A DNA stretch of 32,529 nt from the NCBI GenBank assembly GCA_019116805.1, contig DXAV01000021.1, forward strand, positions 1 to 32,529, in the 5' to 3' direction. Below, one piece after another: positions 8,355 through 17,007 of this stretch (position 1 is the stretch's first letter; each line of letters opens with the position of its first letter). The DNA is from Candidatus Bacteroides merdavium (GTDB taxonomy: Bacteria; Bacteroidota; Bacteroidia; Bacteroidales; Bacteroidaceae). Under the pieces are notes generated by a model. It did no database searches and had not been told where the DNA came from. It worked only from the letters and a program-made list of their open reading frames with translations. A program made the translations under genes and the position numbers.

Positions 8355-9884
8355 ATGCCAGAACAGCGTCCCCGGATACCCTATTTCAAAGAATTCCTGC
8401 CTACCCCTGTGTGCATTTTTCTCTCCATGTTTTTCGCCATGGTCTTTCAGTTCAACGGCGGGGTGTTCCTACCTACCGCCGTACAAATGTCCAGTGCGCT
8501 AGGCTGTATCCAAGAAGATGTCAATATGGCCGGTTACGCTTCGTTCATCGGCATGACTCTGATTTTCCCTATCCTTTTCCGGCTCAAGTTCCGCTTCACC
8601 ACCCGCAGTATTTTTCTCACCGTCTGTCCGGTACTGATAGCCTGCAATCTTATCACCCTGCATGTCAACAGCCTGCCCATATTCATCATAGTTTGCCTTG
8701 TATCGGGATTCTTCCGCATGTGGGGCACGTTTGAATGTTTCTCCAACATGCGCCTCAGCGTCACCCCGTCAGGCAATTTTTCCGTATTTTACCCTGTCAT
8801 CTACATTGTCGTACTCGAGAGTATCCAGCTCTCCGGTCTGGTAGCCACTCACATCAGCGATTGGGCCAACTGGCGCTATATGCATTGGTTCGTCATCGGG
8901 ATGCTGCTCGTGGTGTGGATGTGTGTGCTACTGTTCACGCGGTCTTACCGTCCTATGAAAAAACTCCCACTTTACAATATCGACTGGCTGGGCGGATTCC
9001 TATGGGGAGTTATCCTGTTTGCCATCGTTTTCGTTTGTATTTACGGAGAATACTATGACTGGCTGGACAGCATCGAGATCCGCTCGTGCATCGTCATTGC
9101 CATCGTAGCGCTGATGATTAATATCAATCGCATGAGTGTCTTACGACGCCCTTATATTGAGCCACAGGTATTCCGCTATCGCAATTTCCCTGTCATCCTG
9201 TTTCTATTCCTGATGCTATGTCTGTTTCTTACCACCTCGTCCGTACTGCAAAATCAGTTCATGACCTCGATTCTGCATTACGACCCGCTGAACGCAGTTT
9301 CCCTGAACTGGTGGGTATTCACAGGCATCCTGGCCGGAGCAGGTATCGTATTCTACCGCCAGGCCGTACTCCACAAAGGTTACAAGCTGCTCATATCTAT
9401 AGGTTTCTTGCTGATTGTGGTCTATCAATACTATATGTATTTCCTCATCCACCCAAACTTGAACATCGAGAGTCTATACCTCCCTAATTTTCTGAAAGGA
9501 ATCGGCCACGGTATCCTCTACATCTCACTCACCATTTACATCGCCAAGAGTGTACCATTCAAGCATTTCTTCCAGGGACTATGTGTACTCAGCTTCATCC
9601 GAACCAGCATTGCCACCCCGCTGGGGACTGCTATCTTAAACCGTTGGATGCGGCATCTGCAACAAGACAATATCGGACTCCTCAGCCGCCGTATGGACGG
9701 AGTCAACAGCTGGATGCCCGACGTGTCCATCCGTAATCTCTATTCCATCGTCTCACAACAGACCACACTGACCAGTCTGAAAGAGCTATTCGGCATCGTC
9801 TGCATCTGTGGTACCATCTTCCTGGCAGGCATCTTCACCTACCGGCTGTGGAAAAGATATATTCCGCTCCGATATCGAGGATAA
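8355..9884 (+). CDS. MFS (DHA2/EmrB-like) drug-efflux permease
   Basis: A 509-residue inner-membrane transporter with about 14 hydrophobic segments, as expected for the 14-helix DHA2 drug:proton antiporters. It starts 23 bases after the adaptor gene. The loop after the second helix (LKFRFTTRS) is a degenerate form of the usual GxLaDrxGrr MFS motif, so it is a divergent member, as is common in Bacteroidetes. The assignment rests on the hydrophobic pattern and on position in a TolC-EmrA-MFS operon next to an AraC-type regulator. It ends 13 bases from the stop of the convergent thioesterase gene. Confidence 0.85.
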   Translation: MPEQRPRIPYFKEFLPTPVCIFLSMFFAMVFQFNGGVFLPTAVQMSSALGCIQEDVNMAGYASFIGMTLIFPILFRLKFRFTTRSIFLTVCPVLIACNLITLHVNSLPIFIIVCLVSGFFRMWGTFECFSNMRLSVTPSGNFSVFYPVIYIVVLESIQLSGLVATHISDWANWRYMHWFVIGMLLVVWMCVLLFTRSYRPMKKLPLYNIDWLGGFLWGVILFAIVFVCIYGEYYDWLDSIEIRSCIVIAIVALMININRMSVLRRPYIEPQVFRYRNFPVILFLFLMLCLFLTTSSVLQNQFMTSILHYDPLNAVSLNWWVFTGILAGAGIVFYRQAVLHKGYKLLISIGFLLIVVYQYYMYFLIHPNLNIESLYLPNFLKGIGHGILYISLTIYIAKSVPFKHFFQGLCVLSFIRTSIATPLGTAILNRWMRHLQQDNIGLLSRRMDGVNSWMPDVSIRNLYSIVSQQTTLTSLKELFGIVCICGTIFLAGIFTYRLWKRYIPLRYRG

Positions 9885-9897
9885 AAGTTCAGAAAAG

Positions 9898-10404
9898 CTA
9901 CTCGGCAGTCAACAGCGATTCCGGCATGATTTCTTCCGACTCCACCTCGCAACTGCGGAAAAACATTTCCTTCTCCGCCTTTTCTTTCGGGAAAGTAAAG
10001 TAAGTGCACAAGGCTTCCGTACAAAGTTCCCCTTTATCGTTATAAAGTCTGGCTTCCACAAAAGCCAGATTTCTTTTCTGTTCCTTGAGTGAGGCCTTTA
10101 GAACCAAGTGCGAAGCGTCCGTTGATACCGCCTTGCGGAATCGTGTTTCCATTTTTGTCGTCATCCCCGCCGTCTGCAACTTGCGAAATACCACCCATCC
10201 ACAGATTTCGTCCAATAAAACCGACTGTATCCCGCCATGCAGCGTATGCAGAAAGCCCTGATAATGACCATCAGGCTTCCAGATGCTCACTACCTCGTCG
10301 CCATCCTCGTAGAATTCCATCTTGACACCATATTCATTGTCGGGGGAACATCCGAAACAATTATATCCCTCCAGATTCTGCCAGGGATTGATTATTTTCT
10401 TCAT
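9898..10404 (-). CDS. PaaI-type hotdog thioesterase
   Basis: A 168-residue single-domain acyl-CoA thioesterase-like protein. The family core is visible: NCFGCSPDNEYGVKMEF at the start, the active-site block LHGGIQSVLLDEICGWVVF (HGG and the Asp on the hotdog helix), and the later strands METRFRKAV and FVEARLYNDKGELCTEA. The substrate is unknown. It is 45 bases downstream of the DUF2490 gene on the same strand, with a possible -7 box in the gap. Confidence 0.88.
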   Translation of the reverse strand: MKKIINPWQNLEGYNCFGCSPDNEYGVKMEFYEDGDEVVSIWKPDGHYQGFLHTLHGGIQSVLLDEICGWVVFRKLQTAGMTTKMETRFRKAVSTDASHLVLKASLKEQKRNLAFVEARLYNDKGELCTEALCTYFTFPKEKAEKEMFFRSCEVESEEIMPESLLTAE

Positions 10405-10431
10405 CAGCTCTTCAATTTATTGTGCAGGCAA

Positions 10432-10439
10432 CAAATGTA
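10432..10439 (-). promoter_or_regulatory. possible -7 box for the thioesterase gene
   Basis: Minus-strand TACATTTG fits TAnnTTTG 27 bases upstream of the start codon. No TTTG is found 19-21 bases further upstream, so this is only a candidate. Confidence 0.35.
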
Positions 10440-10449
10440 GCAAAAGATT

Positions 10450-11109
10450 TCAGAACTTGTACACACAATCCACACCAAAAATATTTTTCCGTCCGTCACT
10501 CTCCCACTGGCGGCAGTAGAACACATCTGCCTCCCAATTATCCACAAAAAGCGGTATGGAAAGTCCTGCCCGATAGCGCATACGGGCTACGTCAAATCTG
10601 TCTCCACGATTCAAGCTATTGTACATCTCGACCGACACATATGGCTCCACCTTACAGTCGCGTATGTCATAAGCCAATTTAAGGCGAGAACGTAACCTAA
10701 ATTCGTTCTCCACGTCGTCCCAGGTATGCTGAAATCTTTCACGCAAAGCCAGCTTTATCCTACCCCACCGATCCGACAATGTGGCGTCGGCATGATAACG
10801 GTGACGAAACTTCCATCCATCCTCCCCACGATTGCGATAATGAATTTCATAACCTCCGCCCACTTTCAAGAAAGGAAGCAAGGCATATTTGACTCCGACA
10901 TCCAATCCCCAACGATCTGTAACCTGCAGGTGATCTTTCGTGCGCCACTCCAATCCAGCAGACAGGTCCAGGCGGTCGTTCAATCCATACTCGGTTCCCA
11001 TCTTCATCCATGTGGTATAATCTGCTTCCTGCGCATGCACAGGCCATGTAAATGCCACAAAAGACAAACATATTCCTATAAGCTTTCCTATTCGATGAAA
11101 TTTGCCCAT
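10450..11109 (-). CDS. DUF2490 family outer-membrane beta-barrel protein
   Basis: A 219-residue exported protein with a signal peptide (about 1-26, ending PVHA-QE). The mature part alternates polar and hydrophobic residues in short strands rich in Tyr, Trp and Arg (LSAGLEWRTKD, LKVGGGYEIHYRNRGEDGWKFRHRYHADAT, KLALRERFQHTW, FRLRSRLKLAYDI) and ends in a C-terminal Phe (CVYKF), the usual end of an outer-membrane barrel. The strand pattern and length match DUF2490, of unknown function. The neighbouring thioesterase gives no clear hint. Confidence 0.8.
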   Translation of the reverse strand: MGKFHRIGKLIGICLSFVAFTWPVHAQEADYTTWMKMGTEYGLNDRLDLSAGLEWRTKDHLQVTDRWGLDVGVKYALLPFLKVGGGYEIHYRNRGEDGWKFRHRYHADATLSDRWGRIKLALRERFQHTWDDVENEFRLRSRLKLAYDIRDCKVEPYVSVEMYNSLNRGDRFDVARMRYRAGLSIPLFVDNWEADVFYCRQWESDGRKNIFGVDCVYKF

Positions 11110-11135
11110 TATTCTGACTTAAATCGTTATGCAGG

Positions 11136-11143
11136 CAAATATA
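11136..11143 (-). promoter_or_regulatory. -7 box upstream of the DUF2490 gene
   Basis: Minus-strand TATATTTG matches TAnnTTTG 26 bases upstream of the start codon. No good -33 TTTG is visible. Confidence 0.45.
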
Positions 11144-11323
11144 TAGAAGAATTTTGGAACATTTCTGGAAAGACTTCTGTATTCTACGCCAGCCGTAACT
11201 TATCTACCATTTTTTTATAAATCATCATAACCTTCCACTCTATATACCAGCCGCCTTGAAAACAAATAAAAATTTACAAGCAGAACAAACATCACTAAAG
11301 TAATTTTCCAAACCTGAAAAAGA

Positions 11324-11411
11324 ATGTTTCAACCCCAAGCCGCCTATGTTTCAAACATTCGGGCCTTATGTTTCAAACATAGACCCTTTAGGGTTGAAAC
11401 ATTCAAAAAAG
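11324..11411. repeat. tandem array of four 22-base units with dyad symmetry
   Basis: Units start at 11324, 11346, 11368 and 11390, exactly 22 bases apart. Units 2 and 3 contain ATGTTTC-AAACAT, a 6+6 palindrome around one base. Unit 1 (GAATGTTTCAACCC) is the reverse complement of the core of unit 4 (GGGTTGAAACATTC), so the whole array is also an inverted repeat. No gene overlaps it. It is not a CRISPR: the units abut and have no spacers. Confidence 0.8.
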
Positions 11412-11549
11412 GATGCTCTTGAGAATTTTCGGACACCAGCAAAACAAGAGACCAAAAACAGTCAGCATTCTTGACAAGCACATCCAAAGCAGACACGACT
11501 ACAACCTATTAGAAGAATCGCCAACTGCCAACATTCCTCCCCAGCCTCG

Positions 11550-11633
11550 TAAAGTCCCTCTTTACGACGCTAAAGTGCCACTTTAGCACGCTAACTATGG
11601 ACTTTAGAAAGCTCATGTAGGACTTGGCAAAAA
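11550..11633. repeat. tandem array of four 21-base units with dyad symmetry
   Basis: Units start at 11550, 11571, 11592 and 11613, exactly 21 bases apart. Units 1 and 2 with their flanks form perfect stems: CGTAAAG/CTTTACG (7 pairs) and GCTAAAGT/ACTTTAGC (8 pairs). Units 3 and 4 are decayed (CTAA/TTAG remains in unit 3). It lies just past the helicase stop codon, so it could form hairpins in that mRNA, but no T-run follows. Confidence 0.75.
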
Positions 11634-11641
11634 CGAGGTGG

Positions 11642-13819
11642 TCAGTCGGGATTTTGACGACGGTAGTCGCGGACGAGATCCAGAAGTTCTTCGCCGTACT
11701 TCTCCACACTCTTTTTTCCCAAATAGGGAATGGTAAGCAGGAAGTCGAGGGTGTCGGGCAGCAGGTTGGCGATGCCCAGCAGAGCTTTCTGCTGAAGGAC
11801 GGTATAGGCAGGCAGTCCCAGCTCGACAGCCTTCGACGCACGCCAGGCACGCAGGGACTCGAAAAGCGCAGGATGGAGGACGTCCTGAGGAACCTCCGCT
11901 TTCTTCTCTTTCGAAGTCTTCTTTTTCGCCGTTTTAGGCGTTTCGGAAAGCTCGATAATCAAACGGTTCTTGCGTTTCAGGTAGTCGGCCACGACGAATT
12001 CGTGTTCCCCCGTCCAGGCCAAAAGCCCTTCCTTCAGACGAAGCTCCATGAACAGCTCGGCAGAAGCTTCGTCGAGACGCTTCTTCACGACTTTGTTGTC
12101 CGTAGTCACGGGATTTTCCTCGAGTAGGGATAGAAGGGCAGCTACAGGTTTGTACAGATAGGCCGAAGCGGCATGAAAACGTTGCTGCAGATAGCCATCG
12201 CGGGTATAGTCGGTACTGTCGGCAATGATACGACTGCATTGACTGACGAATTTATTCCCGACATCCACCAATTCTTTCACCGGTCCGTCGGCCTGGGCTT
12301 TTAGCGAACCGAGAAACTGAGGATAGAGACGGTAAAGGTATTCATCGACCAGACGAAGATAGACGTGGAAAAGGCGGGACAGACGGGCGAAGCTGTAGAG
12401 CCCTGCCACTTGGTCTTCGAAATAGGCCTGCTGAAGGGCAGTGATACGGGAAGCATCGGGTATCTGAGCCGGAATGTGGTTGACAAAGTCGGTGACGATG
12501 CGGTCGGAGATGACAGACGAGGCTTCGACAGGTGCACTCAGCACCAACCCTTCCAAACTGCGGCAGCGGCTGAGGGCCACATAAGCCTGACCGGGAGCAA
12601 AGGCCTGGCGGACGTCAATGATGGCCTTGTCGAACGTCAGGCCCTGGCTCTTGTGGATAGTGATGGCCCAAGCCAGCCGCAAGGGATATTGCTTGAAGGT
12701 ACCCAAGATGGTTTCGGTGATTTCTTTGGTGTCAGGGTCGAGGGAGTATTTACAGTTTGCCCACTCCTCACGGTCGAGAACTATCCGTTGGCCGTCTTCG
12801 GTCTCCACTTCCACAGAACCGACAGCAGAAAGCGAAGTGATGCGCCCCAACATGCCGTTGTAGTAACGATGTTGCCCCGAGATGTCGTTCTTGACAAACA
12901 TGACTTGAGCACCCTCCTTTAAAACCAACTCTTCTTCCGTGGGATACATATAAACAGGAAAATCTCCCTCCATCTCGGCACGGAAGACACGGGGCTCGCC
13001 TGCAAGCTGTTCCAAACGGGCGGTGTTCAAGTCATTGGCCTTCTGGTTATGGGTAGTGAGATAGATATAGCCGCGTGGCTGTTCGGCAGCAAAATCCGGC
13101 TGAAACCGACGGTTCAGGCGGCGGAGCACCGAGGCATCCACACGATTGTCACGGATACAGTTCAGCAGGTCGAGAAACTCGGCATTACTCTGGCGATAGA
13201 CTTTGGTCAGCTCCACCGTCACGTAGCCAGCCTGCTCCAACGCATGGCTGCCGAAAAAATAGAAATGGTTGTAATAAGGCGAAAGCAGCTGCTGGTCCTG
13301 CTCCTTGACGACGGGCGAAAGCTGTTGCAGGTCGCCGATCATAAGCATCTGAACACCACCGAAAGGTTTGTGGCGATCGCGGTAACGGCGCAAGACATCG
13401 TCCACCGAGTCAAGCAGGTCGGCACGTACCATACTGATTTCGTCGATAACCAGCAGGTCGAGGCTGCGCAGGATGTTGACCTTCTCCTTGCCGAAACGAT
13501 ACTGATACTTGGCTTCTCCGCCAAAATGGGATTCGGGCACGAAAGGAGCAAAAGGCAACTGAAAGAAAGAATGGATGGTGACACCTCCCGCATTCATCGC
13601 CGCCACACCCGTAGGAGCCAGTACCACCATGCGTTTGGTAGATTGTTCACGGAGCTTACGCAGGAAAGTCGTTTTTCCACTGCCTGCCTTTCCGGTGAGG
13701 AAAACGTTCACACCAGTATATTCCACCAACTGCCATGCCAACTCCAGTTCGGGATTGGACTCCATAGTGGATTCCACCTTCTGTGAACTTCTTCCTGTAT
13801 CCAGTTTGCTCGTCTCCAT
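11642..13819 (-). CDS. Pif1/RecD-like superfamily 1 DNA helicase with C-terminal HRDC domain
   Basis: A 725-residue ATP-dependent helicase. Walker A is GKAGSGKTT (residues 43-51), motif Ia is VVLAPTGVAAMNAGG, Walker B is LLVIDEISMV, motif III is MLMIGDLQQLSPV, followed by VELTKVYRQ, and motifs V/VI are AWAITIHKSQGLTFDKAIIDV and AYVALSRCRSLEGL. This is the Pif1/RecD2 arrangement. The last 80 or so residues (FESLRAWRASKAVELGLPAYTVLQQKALLGIA... YGEELLDLV) form an HRDC nucleic-acid-binding domain, and a Lys-rich linker (about 630-645) precedes it. The probable role is genome maintenance (unwinding of structured DNA). A second Met at residue 19 could be the true start. It is probably a single-gene unit. 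Confidence 0.92.
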   Translation of the reverse strand: METSKLDTGRSSQKVESTMESNPELELAWQLVEYTGVNVFLTGKAGSGKTTFLRKLREQSTKRMVVLAPTGVAAMNAGGVTIHSFFQLPFAPFVPESHFGGEAKYQYRFGKEKVNILRSLDLLVIDEISMVRADLLDSVDDVLRRYRDRHKPFGGVQMLMIGDLQQLSPVVKEQDQQLLSPYYNHFYFFGSHALEQAGYVTVELTKVYRQSNAEFLDLLNCIRDNRVDASVLRRLNRRFQPDFAAEQPRGYIYLTTHNQKANDLNTARLEQLAGEPRVFRAEMEGDFPVYMYPTEEELVLKEGAQVMFVKNDISGQHRYYNGMLGRITSLSAVGSVEVETEDGQRIVLDREEWANCKYSLDPDTKEITETILGTFKQYPLRLAWAITIHKSQGLTFDKAIIDVRQAFAPGQAYVALSRCRSLEGLVLSAPVEASSVISDRIVTDFVNHIPAQIPDASRITALQQAYFEDQVAGLYSFARLSRLFHVYLRLVDEYLYRLYPQFLGSLKAQADGPVKELVDVGNKFVSQCSRIIADSTDYTRDGYLQQRFHAASAYLYKPVAALLSLLEENPVTTDNKVVKKRLDEASAELFMELRLKEGLLAWTGEHEFVVADYLKRKNRLIIELSETPKTAKKKTSKEKKAEVPQDVLHPALFESLRAWRASKAVELGLPAYTVLQQKALLGIANLLPDTLDFLLTIPYLGKKSVEKYGEELLDLVRDYRRQNPD

Positions 13820-13844
13820 ACATCCTTTTTATTTTAGTCGTCAG

Positions 13845-13852
13845 CAAAGATA
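13845..13852 (-). promoter_or_regulatory. -7 box of the helicase gene
   Basis: Minus-strand TATCTTTG matches TAnnTTTG 26 bases upstream of the helicase ATG and directly after the dsbD terminator. No -33 TTTG is visible at the usual distance. Confidence 0.55.
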
Positions 13853-13854
13853 CG

Positions 13855-13911
13855 TAAAAATAATTCAGGCGCGGACTGTACGGATAAAAATCCGCGCCAG
13901 CCGCGCCTGAA
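13855..13911 (-). terminator. intrinsic terminator after dsbD
   Basis: Minus-strand TTCAGGCGCGG (13901-13911) pairs perfectly with CCGCGCCTGAA (13864-13874). An inner GCGGA/TCCGC alternative is also present, and TTATTTTTA follows the stem. It begins 22 bases after the dsbD stop. Confidence 0.8.
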
Positions 13912-13932
13912 CAGTACACTATTCAACCGGAG

Positions 13933-15948
13933 TTATTTCTTCTTATTATAATTGTCCAATCCCGTCTGCAAGAAATCAACGTACTTATCGATGTCTTCAT
14001 CGTAGGAATAGGACTTGTTGAGTGGCTTACCCTCGTTGTCAATCAGAACATAGAAAGGCTGGGCATTTGCGCCGAACTTGACGCGTTGCAAGTAGCTCCA
14101 CTTGTCGCCCACGGTGCGGAGGGTACGTTCCGTGCCGTTCTCCATGACCTTGACAGGTTCGGGCAGGCGGGTCTTGTTGTCCACGTAGAGGGTGATGAGC
14201 ACGTAGTCGTTGTTGATGAGGTCGGCCACCTTCATATCGGTCCAGACAGCAAGCTCCATCTTACGGCAATTGACACAGCCGTAGCCGGTAAAGTCGAGCA
14301 TCACAGGCTTGCCGTGTTCACGAGCATACTTCATGCCGGCATCGTAGTCGTCGAACTTGGCATGAACCTCATTATTATAGAGATTGAAGTCCTGCGTCTG
14401 CATGGGCGGAGCGAAAGCACTGACAGCTTTCAGCGGAGCACCCCACAGGCCGGGAACCATATAGACAGCAAAAGCCAGGGAAGCCAGTGCCAGGAAGAAA
14501 CGAGGCACGCTGACCTTGGTATCATCATCGTCATGAGGGAACTTAATTTTACCCAGAAGATAGAAGCCCAACAAAGCGAAGAGCACAATCCACAGGGCGA
14601 GGAAGGTCTCACGGTCAAGAATACGCCAACCGTAGGCCAGGTCGGCTACGGAGAGGAACTTCAGCGCAAAGGCCAATTCGAGGAAACCCAGCGTCACCTT
14701 GATGACATTCATCCAACCGCCTGACTTGGGCATGGATTTCAACCACGAAGGGAAGAGGGCAAAAAGCGTGAAGGGCAAAGCCAAGGCAACGGCAAAGCCC
14801 AGCATACCGATAGCCGGAGCAATCAGATTGCCCGTGGTGGACACCTGCACCAACAGGAAACCAATGATTGGGCCCGTACAAGAGAAAGACACCAGTGACA
14901 GCGTGAAAGCCATCAGGAAAATACTCAGCAAACCAGTAGTAGCCTCAGCCTTGCTGTCAACAGCATTGCTCCACTTGGAAGGCAACGTGATTTCGAACGC
15001 GCCGAAGAAGGAAGCGGCGAACACCACCAGCATCAGACAGAAGAAGATGTTGAAAATGGCGTTGGTGGAAAGGGCATTCAGCGCACTGGCACCAAAGATG
15101 GCGGTAATGGCCAAACCCAGTGTGACGTAGATAACCACGATAGAAGCGCCATAAGTCCAAGCATCACGGATACCTTTCTTTTTATCTTTGCTACGCTTCA
15201 GGAAGAAACTGACGGTCATCGGGATAATGGGCCATACACAAGGTGTGAACAGTGCCAGCAGTCCACCGACAAAACCGGTGACAAAAATATAAATCCAAGA
15301 CAAATCTTCCTGCGAAGTAGTTTCACCCAAGGCATTCAACTCGTCGATGACGGGACTCCACAAGTCGTTATCGGCAACCGTCACAGCTGTAGGCGCATCA
15401 CCGCCTCCAATGATAGCGGTAGCAGATGCCGTACCTGTTTGCTCATCAGACGGAATATCCGGCTGTGCCTTTTCCGGCAAAGTGGCAGGAACTCCCTCAG
15501 CCTTGCCGGAGAAACTGAACTCCACCTGTGTAGGAGGCAAGCAATTTTCATCATTGCAGGCACCATATTCCAGATAACCTGTTATCTGATAAGCACCACC
15601 GGTAAGCTTTAGTTTCTGCACAAATTGCGCCGTATGTTCGAAGTAGCGTACATTCATCTCAAACAATTTGTCGAACGAAGCGACTTCCTTTCCTACGGGA
15701 CGAAGCTTTCCTGCCAATTCGGCACCGGTCAGTTTGTCAGTATTGAACGTAGCCGAGATAGGGCCTCCGTCGCCCAAGTCTGTCGAATAGACATGCCATC
15801 CCGGCTCGATGGAAGCGGTAAACACAATTTCCACTTCAGTAGCGGATATATTCTTCAACTCGGTCTTGAACTTCACCGGCTCCTGTATTTGGGCATACAC
15901 CGTGAGGGCCAGAAAAGAGACTATCAGTGAAAACAATATTTTTTTCAT
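13933..15948 (-). CDS. dsbD: DsbD-type thiol:disulfide interchange protein
   Basis: A 671-residue inner-membrane reductant transporter. In order: signal peptide (about 1-19), N-terminal periplasmic domain with the redox pair in GACNDENCLPP, a variable linker, a membrane core of about eight helices (about 215-500) with its two conserved Cys in FTPCVWPIIPM and SFSCTGPIIGF, and a C-terminal thioredoxin domain with CxxC in GYGCVNCRKME (about residue 555). All three Cys pairs are intact. It moves electrons from cytoplasmic thioredoxin to periplasmic proteins such as cytochrome c maturation factors and disulfide isomerases. It lies 25 bases downstream of the Dabb gene and ends at a strong terminator. 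Confidence 0.93.
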   Translation of the reverse strand: MKKILFSLIVSFLALTVYAQIQEPVKFKTELKNISATEVEIVFTASIEPGWHVYSTDLGDGGPISATFNTDKLTGAELAGKLRPVGKEVASFDKLFEMNVRYFEHTAQFVQKLKLTGGAYQITGYLEYGACNDENCLPPTQVEFSFSGKAEGVPATLPEKAQPDIPSDEQTGTASATAIIGGGDAPTAVTVADNDLWSPVIDELNALGETTSQEDLSWIYIFVTGFVGGLLALFTPCVWPIIPMTVSFFLKRSKDKKKGIRDAWTYGASIVVIYVTLGLAITAIFGASALNALSTNAIFNIFFCLMLVVFAASFFGAFEITLPSKWSNAVDSKAEATTGLLSIFLMAFTLSLVSFSCTGPIIGFLLVQVSTTGNLIAPAIGMLGFAVALALPFTLFALFPSWLKSMPKSGGWMNVIKVTLGFLELAFALKFLSVADLAYGWRILDRETFLALWIVLFALLGFYLLGKIKFPHDDDDTKVSVPRFFLALASLAFAVYMVPGLWGAPLKAVSAFAPPMQTQDFNLYNNEVHAKFDDYDAGMKYAREHGKPVMLDFTGYGCVNCRKMELAVWTDMKVADLINNDYVLITLYVDNKTRLPEPVKVMENGTERTLRTVGDKWSYLQRVKFGANAQPFYVLIDNEGKPLNKSYSYDEDIDKYVDFLQTGLDNYNKKK

Positions 15949-15973
15949 CTATAAAACATTTTTCGGGTTAAAA

Positions 15974-16273
15974 TCACAATTCATAGTCAACGCAGGCGCG
16001 GCTTTCCCTTACCTCGGCCAACAACTTTCCGGCAGCCACGTGGTCAGGATGTATGGCATACCGCTTCACGTCATCCAGCGTGTCAAACTCGCTGTAGAGA
16101 GCGATACTCCACATCTCAGCCGGATTAATGTTCAGCCCCACCTCAATTTTGCGAATAAAAGGAATTTTGGCGGGAAGAGCCTCAATAGCGTCCTTAAAAG
16201 CATGCATGGCAGCCAGTTTCGCATCGGCCGACGCGTCGTCTTTCAACTTGAACAAAACAATGTGTTTCACCAT
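15974..16273 (-). CDS. Dabb (stress-responsive A/B barrel) domain protein
   Basis: A 99-residue protein matching the dimeric ferredoxin-like Dabb family: MVKHIVLFKLKDDAS at the start, an amphipathic helix with FKDAIEALPAKIPFIRKIEVGLNIN, then WSIALYSEFDTLDDVKRYAIHPDHV, with the typical YAIHPDH motif. Its biochemical role is unclear; characterised relatives include small cyclases and stress-induced proteins. It lies 25 bases upstream of dsbD on the same strand and may be co-transcribed with it, although no functional link is known. Confidence 0.85.
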   Translation of the reverse strand: MVKHIVLFKLKDDASADAKLAAMHAFKDAIEALPAKIPFIRKIEVGLNINPAEMWSIALYSEFDTLDDVKRYAIHPDHVAAGKLLAEVRESRACVDYEL

Positions 16274-16276
16274 AAC

Positions 16277-16307
16277 TTTGTTATTTTAATGATTTATATT
16301 ATATTTG
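16277..16307 (+). promoter_or_regulatory. promoter of udk-mltF
   Basis: TTTG (16277-16280), 19 bases, then TATATTTG (16300-16307), a full match to the Bacteroides promoter pattern. The predicted start near 16314 lies about 60 bases upstream of the udk start and excludes the upstream in-frame ATG at 16305. Confidence 0.75.
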
Positions 16308-16376
16308 CTGACAAATGTGCAGTCCTTAAAGCGGATGCAAAAATACTTGTTTTGTTTCAGAAATACATTTAAACGG

Positions 16377-16994
16377 ATGTTAATAATCGGAATAGCCGGC
16401 GGTACGGGCTCGGGAAAGACCACCGTCGTAAAGAAAATCATCGAAAGCCTGCCTGCAGGCGAGGTCGTATTGTTGCCTCAAGACTCCTATTACAAGGATA
16501 GTAGCCACGTGCCGGTGGAGGAAAGGCAGAATATCAACTTCGACCATCCGGATGCCTTCGAATGGAGCCTCCTGTCCAAACATGTGACCATGTTGCGCGA
16601 AGGCAAAAGTATCGAACAACCCACTTATTCGTACTTGACCTGCTCACGCCTGCCGGAGACCATCCACATCGAACCTCGCAACGTCATCATCATCGAAGGT
16701 ATCCTGGCCCTTTGCGACAAGAAACTTCGCAACATGATGGACTTGAAAGTCTTTGTAGATGCTGACCCTGACGAACGACTCATACGTGTCATCCAGCGCG
16801 ACGTAGTGGAACGTGGACGCACCGCCGAAGCCGTCATGGAACGCTATACCCGCGTGCTGAAGCCCATGCACCAGCAATTCATCGAACCCTGCAAACGCTA
16901 TGCCGACCTTATCGTACCTGAAGGTGGAAACAACCAAGTGGCCATCGACATCCTGACCATGTACATCAAACGACACATTCATGACAATGAATAA
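16377..16994 (+). CDS. udk: uridine kinase
   Basis: A 205-residue P-loop nucleoside kinase phosphorylating uridine and cytidine in pyrimidine salvage. The start at 16377 gives MLIIGIAGGTGSGKTT, with Walker A at residues 8-16, the standard N terminus and length for Udk; an in-frame ATG at 16305 would add 24 uncharacteristic residues and falls inside the promoter. Other signatures are LLPQDSYYKD, NFDHPDAFEWSLL, PTYSYLTCSR, VIIEGILALCDKKLRN, VFVDADPDERLIRVIQRD and RGRTAEAVMERY. The mltF-like gene follows after 13 bases, so the two are probably co-transcribed. Confidence 0.95.
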   Translation: MLIIGIAGGTGSGKTTVVKKIIESLPAGEVVLLPQDSYYKDSSHVPVEERQNINFDHPDAFEWSLLSKHVTMLREGKSIEQPTYSYLTCSRLPETIHIEPRNVIIIEGILALCDKKLRNMMDLKVFVDADPDERLIRVIQRDVVERGRTAEAVMERYTRVLKPMHQQFIEPCKRYADLIVPEGGNNQVAIDILTMYIKRHIHDNE

Positions 16995-17007
16995 TAAACG
17001 ATGAGGC

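Larger units (their letters stand above)
11110..11641. other. 532-base gene-free interval between DUF2490 and helicase genes
   Basis: No credible coding region. It holds the DUF2490 promoter region (11110-11220), an A/T-rich segment (11221-11320), a four-unit 22-base palindromic array (11324-11411), about 140 bases with no recognisable structure, and a second, different four-unit 21-base palindromic array (11550-11633) that ends just before the helicase stop codon. Confidence 0.75.

Noticed and set aside
16305..16376. Upstream start for uridine kinase
   Set aside because: The added 24 residues are not part of Udk, and the ATG overlaps the -7 box of the promoter.
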